Of a stretch of 64,000 bases of DNA, positions 10,354 through 19,891 are shown in pieces; position 1 is the first letter of the stretch, and each line of letters opens with the position of its first letter. Made by a program: the position numbers and the translations under genes. The stretch is from Melanocharis versteri (taxonomy: Eukaryota; Chordata; Aves; Passeriformes; Melanocharitidae): positions 371,737 to 435,736 of the forward strand of contig VZTG01001081.1 in the NCBI GenBank assembly GCA_013397845.1. The letters are read 5' to 3'. The notes under the pieces were generated by a model. That model was not told the origin of the DNA. It saw only the letters and a program-made list of their open reading frames with translations, and searched no databases.

Positions 10354-13300
10354 GTAAGCGGCCGCCTCGCGTGTGGACGGGGCGGGCCACGGCGCCCCGA
10401 GCACAGCCCTGAGCGTGAGGGGAGAACGCCCGACAGCGGCGGGCGGAAACCTCGCTCCTCCTGTGAGGGGAAACACGCCTGACGGCGAGGGGATACACAG
10501 CTCTTCCTGTAAGGGAAAACGTCGCTTCTTCTGTGAGGAAAGGATGCCCGACCCCGAGGGTGGGAAACCGTTGCGGCCGTGAGGGGAGAGCGCCCGATCC
10601 CACGGGTGGGAAACGCCTCATGATCCCGAGGGCGGGAAAACGTTCCCGCCGTGAGGGACGCGGCCCCGCATCCCTGAGGGGCGGCCCTACAGAGCCCTCA
10701 CAAGGTGCCGTTCCCATCTCTATTTCAGATTAGAAATACATTCAGAGAGCAGTGTCCGAACGGGACCATCTCCTCCTCCAGGGATGGTGTTGCCACATAC
10801 ACGCCTGGAGTCCCCACCTCTAGCATACAAGGCACAGGTGAGCAGCATTAGTCTTTCCCAGGCATTTACAGGAATCATTGAAAACGAAGTGTGTTCCGTA
10901 CATTGCTGAACTGAGGTAATTTTGCCTGATAAGGTGGAAAATTAGGTAGTTGAAAACTAAAATAGAAGAAAAAACCCCCAGATTTGTCTTGGGCATCCCT
11001 CCCTGAATGAGGCTGAGTGACCCAACTTAAATCTCCACATGACTGAAAAAACTTCACCCAGCGTTTAAACAGCCCATTTCTCTCCCCTGTGCTGAGGCAA
11101 ATTCCAAACTTCAGCTGGAGCAGCAGACCCGAGAAAGAAAGCTCATCGCATGCAAACTATTAACCTAACTTTCAATGGTACCTAATAGTGCTTATGTTCT
11201 CATTAGCAAACCTTTCCAAAACAGTCATCGTGTAGTTTCTTTTGTCTATATGCTACATATATAAAAACAAGTCAAAAATTGACTATTTAGTAGGTTGAGT
11301 CTCCAACAATACACCACAAAGGTTTTTCCCTGGTGTGTTCTCTGTCTGCTTGCAGTTTAACTCTCCCCCCACTATATTTGCTTTTAAGAAAAAAGAAAAA
11401 AAGAAAAAAACTTTTCAGGCAGAATTCTACATTAGAAACAGCACTTATCCAGCCTTAGAAGATGAACTCTGCCTTCTCCCCCTCACCAATAGAAAAAGGT
11501 AAGTTAACAGCGACTTTACAGTAAAAATCAATATAATTTTATTTGCTCTCTCCATTAAGCAATTTCCATCCACATGCACCTTGTGTTCTACAGTAATGCA
11601 GCATAACCTGAGTTGTTCACAGCTTTGGATTTTAAGACTACGGGGAAGTTCAAAATAAAGTCCTAGAAAAATAACAAAGTTACTTTTCCGAGACACACCG
11701 GTTAACTAGAGAAACAGCCATGCAATTCAGCGCAGAATACAAATATTCACATAGAAACAAAAAACTGCCCGTATAACAGGGAATAGGAACATAACGGACA
11801 AAACTTCATTTGCTTTCCCTATATATAACACATTAAATCAAATCTTTGCCTTTCACAGAGGTCATACATTTTTCTAATGTGGAATCAGCACCATTTTGTT
11901 TTGAAAGAGGAGGATTCCACAGAAAGAGGAGCGGAATACAGAAGATCTTTTGTAATTTGCTGCCATCTGGCAGCAGTGAAGAGCAAGACCAGTAAAAACA
12001 TAGATTTACAGTAGCAGTTTATTGCACTAGAAAGCCACACAAGCCTTGGAAGCAGAGCTTTTCCTGGTGCTGATGACACTTTGCCACCTGCAGATTCCGG
12101 CACTGGCAACAACATTTATTATCACTACAATCTTTGACATTTCGTTTACTTGTCATAACATCTTGCCAGTCTTTCCTTAGACAAGTCCAACTTTCTCCTT
12201 ATTTCATGACAAGTAGCAGAGAACTCCAGAAGGTGATACTGGGAAACACTTAATATTTTGTAGTCTAATCAGTATTAGAAACCAAAGGTTACTCAAACAC
12301 ACTAATTAGCAAGAGAACTTCAGCACACACTATCAAGAAATGCAGGCAGCCTGCATGGAGTTCTGAATTTCCCTCCCACCTTCCAGCTGTTTATTCCAGG
12401 GTGATGGCATTGGCCTAAGGAGAGCCAGTTGGCTGCGCTTCCCAAAGCTACAGCCAGTTGTAAAAATAACAATAACACATTTCAGCACCAGGCCCTCTGC
12501 CCCTCCTCTGGTCATAAAGCCTTTAAAAACTCCCAGTATTCACTCCAAGCACAGTTAAACTTTCCAACAACTCTGGTTTTTAGCAAAAGCATAGAAAAGG
12601 ATATAGTAAAAATTTTTATTACTGGAAAACAACAAAACCCAACGAAAGTGCCCTTGCAGCTGAGCACCAGATAACAGCACAAATGGGGCTTTGTAAGGAA
12701 CAGCCTTGGCACATCAGGGACAACCGCCCCACAGCACCTGGGCAGGCAGAGCCAGGGCTGCCAGCAGAGTCCCTCCAGGAGCAGAAGGCTGGGCTGGAAC
12801 CACAGCTACAACACAGAGATAAAACCAGGACTGAACACACCCATGATTTAAAGGCAAGAGCTCTGCTCAGCCCTCAGCTTAAGTAGAGCTCCTGCACCAA
12901 AGGGCAGAGAGGGTGTGGGTGGGTCCCAGGTGAGGCTGGTTAGGAGGGTCAGACCTACTGGTGCCCTTGACTCTGGCCGCTACCAATAAAAAGCAATTTG
13001 ATTAAAGAATCTCAGTTACTAAGCTTTTGTGTTGGTCATTTGAAAGTTGTAGCTTCAATATTTATGTTGTTTGTTCATCTCTGGCACAGAATAGCTGGAA
13101 AGCCATTAAAACCTTTCTTTCTTTTATTACCCCCTACTCCTGCTACCTCTGCGTGTGGCTGTCACCTCACACCACCACGTGCACTTGATGTTTCCCACTC
13201 CCAAAATGACTGCTTTTGGCATTCACATGGACACCCCATCAGGCACATAACCTCCCACCTTGCTGTCCTGATTCATCCTTCACCTTGTAGCTACACTGCT

Positions 13301-16046
13301 ATTTTTCTGCACCATTTTTAGGTAAACTGGCTCCTCCTCAAAACTGCTGTGATTGCATTTCTCTCTCCTGCTACCTTTTATCGTAAAAGTTTCTTGATGT
13401 ATCTTTAGCTGTGCGGCTCTGTTTATCTTAACCAAACTCTAGACCTGATTCACTTGCAACCTGTCCCCGGATGATTTTGATGAGTGTTTCCCAAAGGACA
13501 CCAAAGCCTCCAGATAAAAGAAGCTACTGCTTCTGTTGCCAGGTTATTGCTGTTACCTAGGGAGCATGGAATATCAGGGAAGAAGGTTGGAAGCCATGTA
13601 AGCTTAGTTTGACCTTTCCAGATTTTTTTGCCCCTTATTTTCTGTAAACTGTAATGTACATACATCAGATTTTATTTTTCTGTCCTTTCAGATAACGCAC
13701 TGCTGTTCCTTTATGTTTTCTTCTTCAGGCAAAATTATAAACTTCCTCCCTTTTTCACTAGCCTTCCTCTTTTCCTTGTTCCCATATAATGTTTTCTTCT
13801 CCTAGATTGCATTTAACTCTTCATCTCTGAACGAAAATTAATGGGATTGCTGCCTGTACTTCAAAGCTGTACAAGCTTCTTCAGAGTCTTTTGTGCAGTC
13901 CTTATTTACATATTATCAAAATATACTGAAACCTTTTGGAGGGCTTAATCTCCCAGTTTTTCCTCTTTACTGGCTATCAGGAGCTTTCTTCTTTTCAGCA
14001 TATTTGGAAGCAAGACAGGCACAAAGGGGGATTCTTCAAGAGCTTTATTCTGGTGGTTGAGTGATTAATGACTTTATAGATGAATCTGCAGTGTGCCCAT
14101 AGCACAGGGAGGTGACCTGGTTACAACACTTGTCTCCTGATCCATTTATACTCCAGGATCCAAATCCAGGGACGTGATCTGTGTGGGAGGAACCCCCCAC
14201 CCGTGCAGCAGCCCCCGAGCAAGGGGAGTGTTGTGCAGGGTACGAGTCACACCCACACAGATCAGATTTCAGGAGTGCAGCCAAACTTTGTGTGGATGGG
14301 ACCTAAATTTGTCCCTCGTGCTCCAAAATCCTGGACTGCTTACATAAGGTAGCACAAGCAACACATATAAAATTGTGAGCCTGTTATTTTCCTCTGGCTA
14401 GACTATATTGTGTAGATATTGTGTTATTTTTTGTTTTATTTTTGTGTTATATCCTGATTCCGTAGGGCATGAGGACCTATCAACTCTTTCTCTGAAAGGA
14501 GCTTTTTTTTTTTAAGTTCAGCAATAAACCTTTAAACCTCCACCAATAAAACCACATGAAAACAAAGTTCAAAAATTTTCAGTCTAAATTAAGCTTTCAA
14601 AAGTATTTTCACTGATATATATATATAAAAGAAAGATTCTTCAGGTAAATCATTCCTAGTTGGTAGTAGTGAAATTTTAATCTGAAATCATAATAAGGAA
14701 CTAAACCACTGGGTAAATAGAAATACTTGCTCTGAGTAAATCAGCCCTGGAAACTTGCATCATCACTGCAAAGTTCTCTTAAACCACAAAGTGTTGGGAA
14801 TTAAAACATGAGCACATGAAGTCTCGTGTCCTATGGCAAAAAAAAAAAATCTTGAACGAAAATATGATGGATAAAGTTACACTTCAGTACCAAAGTACAG
14901 GAATCAGGTGGAATTTGGGGTTAAGTCTGTAAGTCCTCTGCTGGCATGAAGGTCAGGTAAGTCTTGGCTTGATGACTAAATCCAAACACAAACCCACCTA
15001 CTATAATGCCTACATTTAAAGTGTTTTGATAGGAAAGCAGATTGATCCAACATTTGATTTATGAAATATCCATTCACAGGAAACTCATTAACATTTGAGG
15101 AAAACATTGAGATTCTGCTGTTATGTTTTCTCTTCTTGCACATGCTGAGGAGGAGGAGGAGATGTGGTCATTTAAGGCAGTAAGTTTTTTATTCTCATTG
15201 AAACATAGGAAATTTAAGCATCACCCTTCCCACGGCTGCCAGAACAATGCTGTCAGATTTGGGGAGGATTCGGGGCTCTACAAAAGATCTAAGAACACAC
15301 AAAAGAGCGTGGGTTGCTAAAGGAATGGTTTCTCAGGGAGGTGGGTTGACAGCATTACATTTTGCAGCTCTGTGAAACTATTTGATTCATTCTCCTTAAT
15401 TGCATTAGACCTTTATTTCATCTCAAAAGCAACAAAGAGAAAATAGTGAGTATTTCAGGATCTTGCCCTGTATTAGTGCAGCCTGTGCCATCAGGGAAAG
15501 TCTCACTGAATCGATTACTGCTTCACTACATGGAACTGGATAACTTCTGGATTTCATTCTCCAAGTTTGAACCTGTAGCCAGCTCTCATCAAAAGTATGA
15601 TTCAAAGACATTTACTCGTGACAAATTTGGTGAAAGTCAGCATCTGGGTGAAGAAAGATGCTCTCTTGCCTATGAAAGGAGGGATGCTGTCAGACCCAAA
15701 CTTTCGTCCATTTTTATACTACCTTGATTGCACCTTCCCCATCCAACCTAGCAAAAACTTAAGTGGTTCTCCCAAAACAGGAAGAATCAGCATGATTTTT
15801 GTAGACCACACAGGTCTGTATAATCATAGATTGCAAAGAGGCCTTGATATTTCTCACACAGAAGAACTCAGGGCACTAAAAAAATTCCCAGATAAAAAGT
15901 TAACAACAATCAAAAGGGAACAACTTCTCACACTGTGCATGAATCAGAAATTATGGCTGCAGAACATGATGCCAGAACATAATGAGCTTAGAAAGCAGAT
16001 GAATGAGGGGATGAAAAACCCATTTAGCACTATTAAACAGAATTAA
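10259..16046 (+). CDS. Unrecognised multi-exon gene divergent from ACYP2 (candidate)
   Basis: A chain of candidate exons fits together in phase: 10259-10353, 10729-10837, 11419-11498, 12181-12232, 13561-13597, 13999-14052, 14273-14348, 15243-15340, then 15459 onward to a stop at 16044-16046. Each has AG before it and GT after it. In the third and fourth exons only the matching frame is open. The first exon starts in a CpG island with a strong ATG context (gacATGg), and an AATAAA signal lies at 16242. The predicted protein is about 370 residues, soluble looking and basic, with no membrane segment or domain I recognise. Phrases such as GAWNIREEGWKP, NFVWMGPKFVPRAPKSW and KYDSKTFTRDKFG look like real protein. 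A frame change is needed between about 15580 and 15720, so the gene may be broken, mis-assembled or wrongly modelled there. Several small exons could be chance. Confidence 0.5.
10354..10728 (+). other. Candidate divergent gene, intron 1
   Basis: A 375-base gtaagc...tttcag interval. Most of it is the 24-base minisatellite described separately. The acceptor is strong: ccatctctatttcag. Confidence 0.5.
10415..10690 (+). repeat. Degenerate minisatellite, period about 24 bases
   Basis: Copies of a unit beginning gtgaggg(g)a start at 10415, 10463, 10509, 10533, 10579, 10651 and about 10674. The spacings of 48, 46, 24, 46, 72 and 23 are multiples of a roughly 24-base period. The intermediate units are more diverged, starting for example gcgaggggata, agggtgggaaac or cgggtgggaaac. 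About 11-12 units are present. Each pairs a purine-rich start with a C-rich end, often carrying CpG. Confidence 0.75.
10729..10837 (+). CDS. Candidate divergent gene, exon 2
   Basis: 109 bases, entered with one base to complete an alanine codon, then LEIHSESSVRTGPSPPPG, ending PPLAYKAQ on a codon boundary. Flanked by ctatttcag and gtgagc. The frame set by exon 1 is open and protein-like. Confidence 0.6.
11419..11498 (+). CDS. Candidate divergent gene, exon 3
   Basis: 80 bases reading AEFYIRNSTYPALEDEL, then CLLPLTNRK plus two bases. Both other frames contain stops, and the open one matches the phase left by exon 2. The donor is the perfect consensus ag-gtaagt; the acceptor is cttttcag after an A-rich stretch. 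Confidence 0.6.
12181..12232 (+). CDS. Candidate divergent gene, exon 4
   Basis: 52 bases reading QVQLSPYFMTSSRELQK after one base that completes an arginine codon. It is the only open frame and fits the phase of exon 3. The acceptor tgccagtctttccttag is strong; the donor gtgata is weak. Confidence 0.5.
13561..13597 (+). CDS. Candidate divergent gene, exon 5
   Basis: 37 bases reading GAWNIREEGWKP plus one base. Acceptor gctgttacctag, donor gtaagc. All three frames are open over this short length, so support rests on the splice sites and phase. Confidence 0.42.
13999..14052 (+). CDS. Candidate divergent gene, exon 6
   Basis: 54 bases reading YLEARQAQRGILQELYS after a shared serine codon. The acceptor is excellent (ctttcttcttttcag). 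The donor gtggtt is weak, and the frame meets a stop nine bases beyond the first GT. If it is not spliced there, this would be a terminal exon ending SGG-stop. Confidence 0.4.
14273..14348 (+). CDS. Candidate divergent gene, exon 7
   Basis: 76 bases reading VQPNFVWMGPKFVPRAPK, then SWTAYI plus two bases. The donor is ag-gtagca. The frame is open upstream to an alternative acceptor at 14156, which would start the exon at 14157 in a different entry phase. The acceptor at 14272 (atttcag) is the one that joins in phase to exon 6. Confidence 0.45.
15243..15340 (+). CDS. Candidate divergent gene, exon 8
   Basis: 98 bases reading TMLSDLGRIRGSTKDLRT, then HKRAWVAKGMVSQG plus one base. Acceptor cttcccacggctgccag, donor gtgggt. 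The phase fits exon 7 (two bases plus one) and the next exon (one plus two). Confidence 0.48.
15459..16046 (+). CDS. Candidate divergent gene, terminal coding region with a frame change
   Basis: After a weak acceptor (gagtatttcag) one frame reads SCPVLVQPVPSGKVSLNR, then MELDNFWISFSKFEPVASS and KYDSKTFTRDKFG, and stops at 15724. A second frame is open from about 15577 to the stop at 16044-16046. It reads SDPNFRPFLYYLDCTFPIQ, then further on RALKKFPDKKLTTIKREQ and ENPFST-like ends near KNPFSTIKQN. Both halves look coding, so one protein would need an indel to be undone or a very short intron (64 bases between gtgaaa at about 15627 and cag at about 15690). I cannot tell decay, assembly error and an unusual junction apart. 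Confidence 0.5.
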
Positions 16047-16241
16047 ATAGCCTGTGACTCAGGATGTCTGCCTGTGAACTAAGAAAATGGAGAGCATGCA
16101 GGAGGGAAGTAAGATTGCATGCACGCCCAGTTCTTAATCTTTAGTTCTAAGTTTTAGTCTTGTCGCAGTAAAATGTTCCTGCACATTTCCGCAGCAAAGA
16201 CTGGGGCCAGTCTGAAAGAAACCGAAAGCTTTCCTGGAAAA

Positions 16242-16247
16242 AATAAA
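16242..16247 (+). promoter_or_regulatory. Possible polyadenylation signal AATAAA for the candidate gene
   Basis: AATAAA lies about 195 bases after the stop at 16046, a sensible distance for a short 3' untranslated region. The motif is common by chance in AT-rich DNA. Confidence 0.35.
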
Positions 16248-16260
16248 CATTTGCAGGGGT

Positions 16261-19200
16261 TTCAGAGAGAAAAAGGCACAGAGCCTGGGAATCTAGTGAG
16301 AAAATAGGACTACCTAAGGGAACATCTAACTTCAGAAAAATCCCAGTGAGGGAACCTGAAGGAGATACTCAACAAAGTAACTCTGGTGGTGCCAGCCACT
16401 CCCTGAAAAGCCCCCAGAGAGCTGGTGGATGCCATCCCTTGCTCTGTGCAGTGCAGGATCGGGTCAGGTGCCCTGGGCTGCTGGCCCTGGTTGGCAGGGC
16501 TGTCTATGGCCACACTTGGGGTGCTGCAGCTGCTGTGATGCAGAGGGGCTGTGCACATCCAGCTGTTGGGTGCTCTGAACTTGGTTACACCTCTGGCACC
16601 CCTGACACCACCCCAAATTCCCTCTGCTCCCAACTTTCCATCTCAAAACTCCCTGCTTTTCAGAGGTGCTCATTTGGTGGGGATATTTGGGGGTAACCAG
16701 AGTGTTTCTGGTCCAGTTTCTTCTAATTCCAGAGCCTGTCAAGCCTCCTGCTAATACCACTCCAGATGCTGATGGCTCTATCTTTCCCCAGCAAAGGGGG
16801 CTGGAATCTCCAAGGACAACCATTTTTTCAGCCATGCCTTTGGGTAAGCAGATTAATTCAGAGCATGGCTACAGGATTTGAGCAGGCATTTGGCAAAGCC
16901 AAGAAAACATGAATCAGGTTCTGTATCCATCCATTGCAATGCTACTGAAAAAGAAAACACATGGGGGTTGTAGATAGTGGTATCACAGCCACAGTGAACG
17001 CCCACTGGATTGTCCTGCAGAGCCCTCTCTGGAGATTACAAGCTGTCTTTTTCCTGCTCTTTTTGTTCAAGGCAGATTCTGTTTCTCACTTGAATTTTCT
17101 AAACCCCCCGAGCTCTTTCACCCAGTTCTCAGTGCTTTGCCCAGCAGAAGGGCAGCTGCTGCCTTTGTACTAAGCAAGGCTCAGTCTTCCACTGGGCTTG
17201 GCCTCCAAGTAGCAACATGCAAATGTGGCAAAAGCAACTTTTCCCTTTCCTTGGGATTTCCCTGAATTTACAGGCCTCCTGTGCTCCTTAATTGGAACAT
17301 TCCTTCTATCCTAAATGGCCTTTCTGACAGTTATATTTCCAAGGTAGTAAGGAAGTGTTGATTTACAGTCATTGTTTCACCTTGAACTCTTCTTAATGGG
17401 ATACCTGGGACAATAATAAACCAATTTACAATTCCTTGAATCCTGGTGTTAGTCAGCAGGCCCAGCACTGCCATAATCATGCCCCTGACATAATTACACT
17501 TATTATCCCCATGTTACCAGGGCATAGACATAATCAACATGCCAGGTTAGACCAAATGAATACCCGGAGCTCCAAGTTTGTTCCATGTGATCCTCTCAAA
17601 GGTTTGTAATCTGCTGGGTATCTCCCTAACACCCCGTGAGAGAAGCTGCAGCTTTAGAAACGTGCCAAAAAGTCTCCCATGCAGATTCCATGCACAAAAC
17701 CACACAGCCAGGAGCAAAGGATAGATAATTCTTTAGCAGGAGAGAAAGGATTGGTTGCTTAAGGGAATATTTAAGTGAGCTTGCTTCTCCTCCAGTATTC
17801 ATAAATATTTAAATACTTCTGATCCACATGTCCAAACAGTGAACACACAATCCACCCACAGAATTAAAGCCTGAACAACCACTTGAGCTATGGCCATGAT
17901 AAACACAATTATTGGTGCTGAATACTGCTTGAAACAAGACTGAAAACCTGAGCTAAGATTTTTGGTTGTTTTTTGATTTATCCTGGATTGAGAAAGCAGA
18001 CCTTGTTTTTTTATTTTATTTTTAAATAGACATTGCCAATTTTTCATCCTGACAAGGAACAGACAAACCAGAAAACTGCAGATGAAGCCGCAACAGATGC
18101 ATTTGCTACTTAAAAATAATAAATATGATCAGCTACCCAGGCACTTGGGGTAAGGTGTGTCACAATCCTCTCTGGCAAACACAGGGCAGCTGCATGAGAT
18201 ACCCAAGTCTGTAATGAGCAGTTTCTGTGTGAGTGACTGCAGGCTGCCAAGGGACTGTGTTTCCTTGATTTCCTAGAACAGCAGAATCCCTAGGAATGAC
18301 CTTTGCGAGTTCGCTGTCATCACATACTCCTCTGGGGCTGGTTTCTGTTTGGCAAGAGAGTGAGATTGAAAAATCCATCTCAATGGCTCAAGAGGAACAG
18401 AAAAAAAAACCCCAACGTCTCTTTCCCCAAAGTTGGCTGCATTTCTGTCATGTCCAAGAAATTATTATTTATTTCAAATAGCTGTGAGTAATTTGGAAAG
18501 AACTTCTTACAAAGAGGCCCAAGTCTATTGCTTTTTCTCCCTGCAGGCACAATAGTTTCCAGGGATATCTCTGGGAGTTTCAGACATGTAGAGGAAACAG
18601 CCTGTCACAGGCAGAATCTCTGCTGTGGATTTGTGACAATTATGCTCTCCAAATCTTAGGCAATAAGGCACCAAAAGAGAACAAATCCAGGGAGTGGAGA
18701 GGAAAAACCACTTTTGCTATAAATTAATTTATTTCACCAAGGAGAATTGAGGTCCCGTTCTTGTACAAACAACGACTGTCCATTGTAAGCACAGTAACCC
18801 TCTAAGTTCAGTTGGAAAAGAGCAGAGGCCAAACAATATCTTGTGAATGGATATAGCTGAGGATGGATTTAACTCTCATAAACAGAACCACTGGGAATGT
18901 AAAGTGAAGGATAATAATGCTGCACATATTTGGTCAGCCTTGTCTATGTAGTAAAGATTTACAAATTATACAGGTGCCCACAATAACACTTTAACCCCTT
19001 CACAGGGGCCTCTTATTTCTGCTCAACAGAAATGTTCCACTTCTATTAGAACATACAGATCCAAACAGGCATTGCAGAAAAAGAACAATATTCAGCGTAT
19101 GTGCTGTAGGTGACACTGAACCCGCCTCCCCATCCAACTTGAAACATGTCATGGAGTATTTAGACAGCCTTATTTTAGGGACCTAAAATTAGTTCCTCTG

Positions 19201-19567
19201 AATCACACTTTAGAAAAACCTATTTTTGTCCCATACTACACAGGAAACTTAAGTTCCTCATTCAGATGCTGAAATTACTCTTGCCCTCATCCCCCAAATA
19301 GACAAATTCTCTATAAAATAGAAGTTTATGTGACAGAGATGTTTCTGAGTTGCCTCTTTGGTACCTTTCAGTGCCAGCTTTGGATGACTGACCAGTTTAG
19401 AAACATGGGGCTGAGGGACAGTCAGGATCCTCATCGAAAAGCAGTCTATTCCTCTTTATTTCTGTAGAGGGGCTTTGTGAGATATGGGACGTCATAGACC
19501 AGGACAGGTATGATACAGGTAATATGAAGCTCCTGTTGGATTGGCTATTCTTTTCCAAACTGTAAAC
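16261..19567. other. Intergenic stretch, no recognised feature
   Basis: A moderately GC-rich patch at about 16370-16830 has overlapping open frames on both strands, but none has convincing exon borders or protein-like composition. The rest is AT-rich. I see no repeat family or RNA gene. Confidence 0.5.
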
Positions 19568-19891
19568 TCATAGAATGGTTTAGGTCGGAAAGGAGCTTAA
19601 AGCCCATCCAGTGCCACCCTCTGCCATGGGCAGGGACACCTTCCACTATCCCAGGGTGCTCCAAGCCCTGTCCAACCTGGCCTTGGACACTTCCAGGGAT
19701 GGAGCAGCCACAGCTTCCCTATGCCAGGGCCTCCCCACTCTCACAGGGAACAATTTCTTGTGTGTATCTAATCTAAACCTATTCTCTTTCAGTTTGAAGC
19801 CATTCCCTCTTCTCCTGTCACTCCAGGTCCTTGTGAAATGTCCCTCTCCATTTTCCTTGTAGCCTCCCTTCAGGTACTGGAAGGGCCTCAG
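19568..19891 (-). mobile_element. CR1 LINE 3'-end fragment (antisense to window)
   Basis: Read on the minus strand, this has the hallmark avian CR1 tail. Segments like caaggccaggttggacaggg, cttggagcaccctggg and atggcagagggtggcactgg lead into the terminal ccattctatga motif. The first plus-strand bases are tcatagaatggtttagg. Only the 3' few hundred bases are present, the usual 5'-truncated form, so it is immobile. Confidence 0.93.

Larger units (their letters stand above)
10070..10700. promoter_or_regulatory. CpG-rich bidirectional start region of ACYP2 and the plus-strand candidate gene
   Basis: The sequence turns abruptly GC-rich with many CpG dinucleotides and no clear TATA box, as is usual for vertebrate CpG-island promoters. 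Start codons on both strands sit inside it and overlap at 10258-10261. Each transcript's 5' untranslated region must therefore run through the other gene's first coding exon or start within a few bases of it. The right half is made of a degenerate minisatellite. Confidence 0.7.

Noticed and set aside
10024..10717. Long minus-strand frames rich in R, P and G across the CpG island
   Set aside because: They run through the minisatellite and promoter. Only the ACYP2 exon 1 part is supported by homology.
10872..10914. Exon-like piece reading ESLKTKCVPYIAEL after a tttacag acceptor
   Set aside because: It would leave an intron of only 34 bases after exon 2 of the candidate gene, too short for vertebrate splicing.
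11862..12030. Open stretch with HFVLKEEDSTERGAEYRRSF as an alternative exon 4
   Set aside because: It needs the second AG of a tandem acceptor and has no good donor. The segment at 12181-12232 fits better.
12410..12576. Long frame after ttattccag (GDGIGLRRASW...)
   Set aside because: No suitable donor before the stop and composition not convincingly coding; the chain is complete without it.
15140..15179. Possible small exon reading EEEEMWSFKA before gtaagt
   Set aside because: A good donor, but a low-complexity start, and it does not fit the phase chain between candidate exons 7 and 8. It could be an alternative exon.
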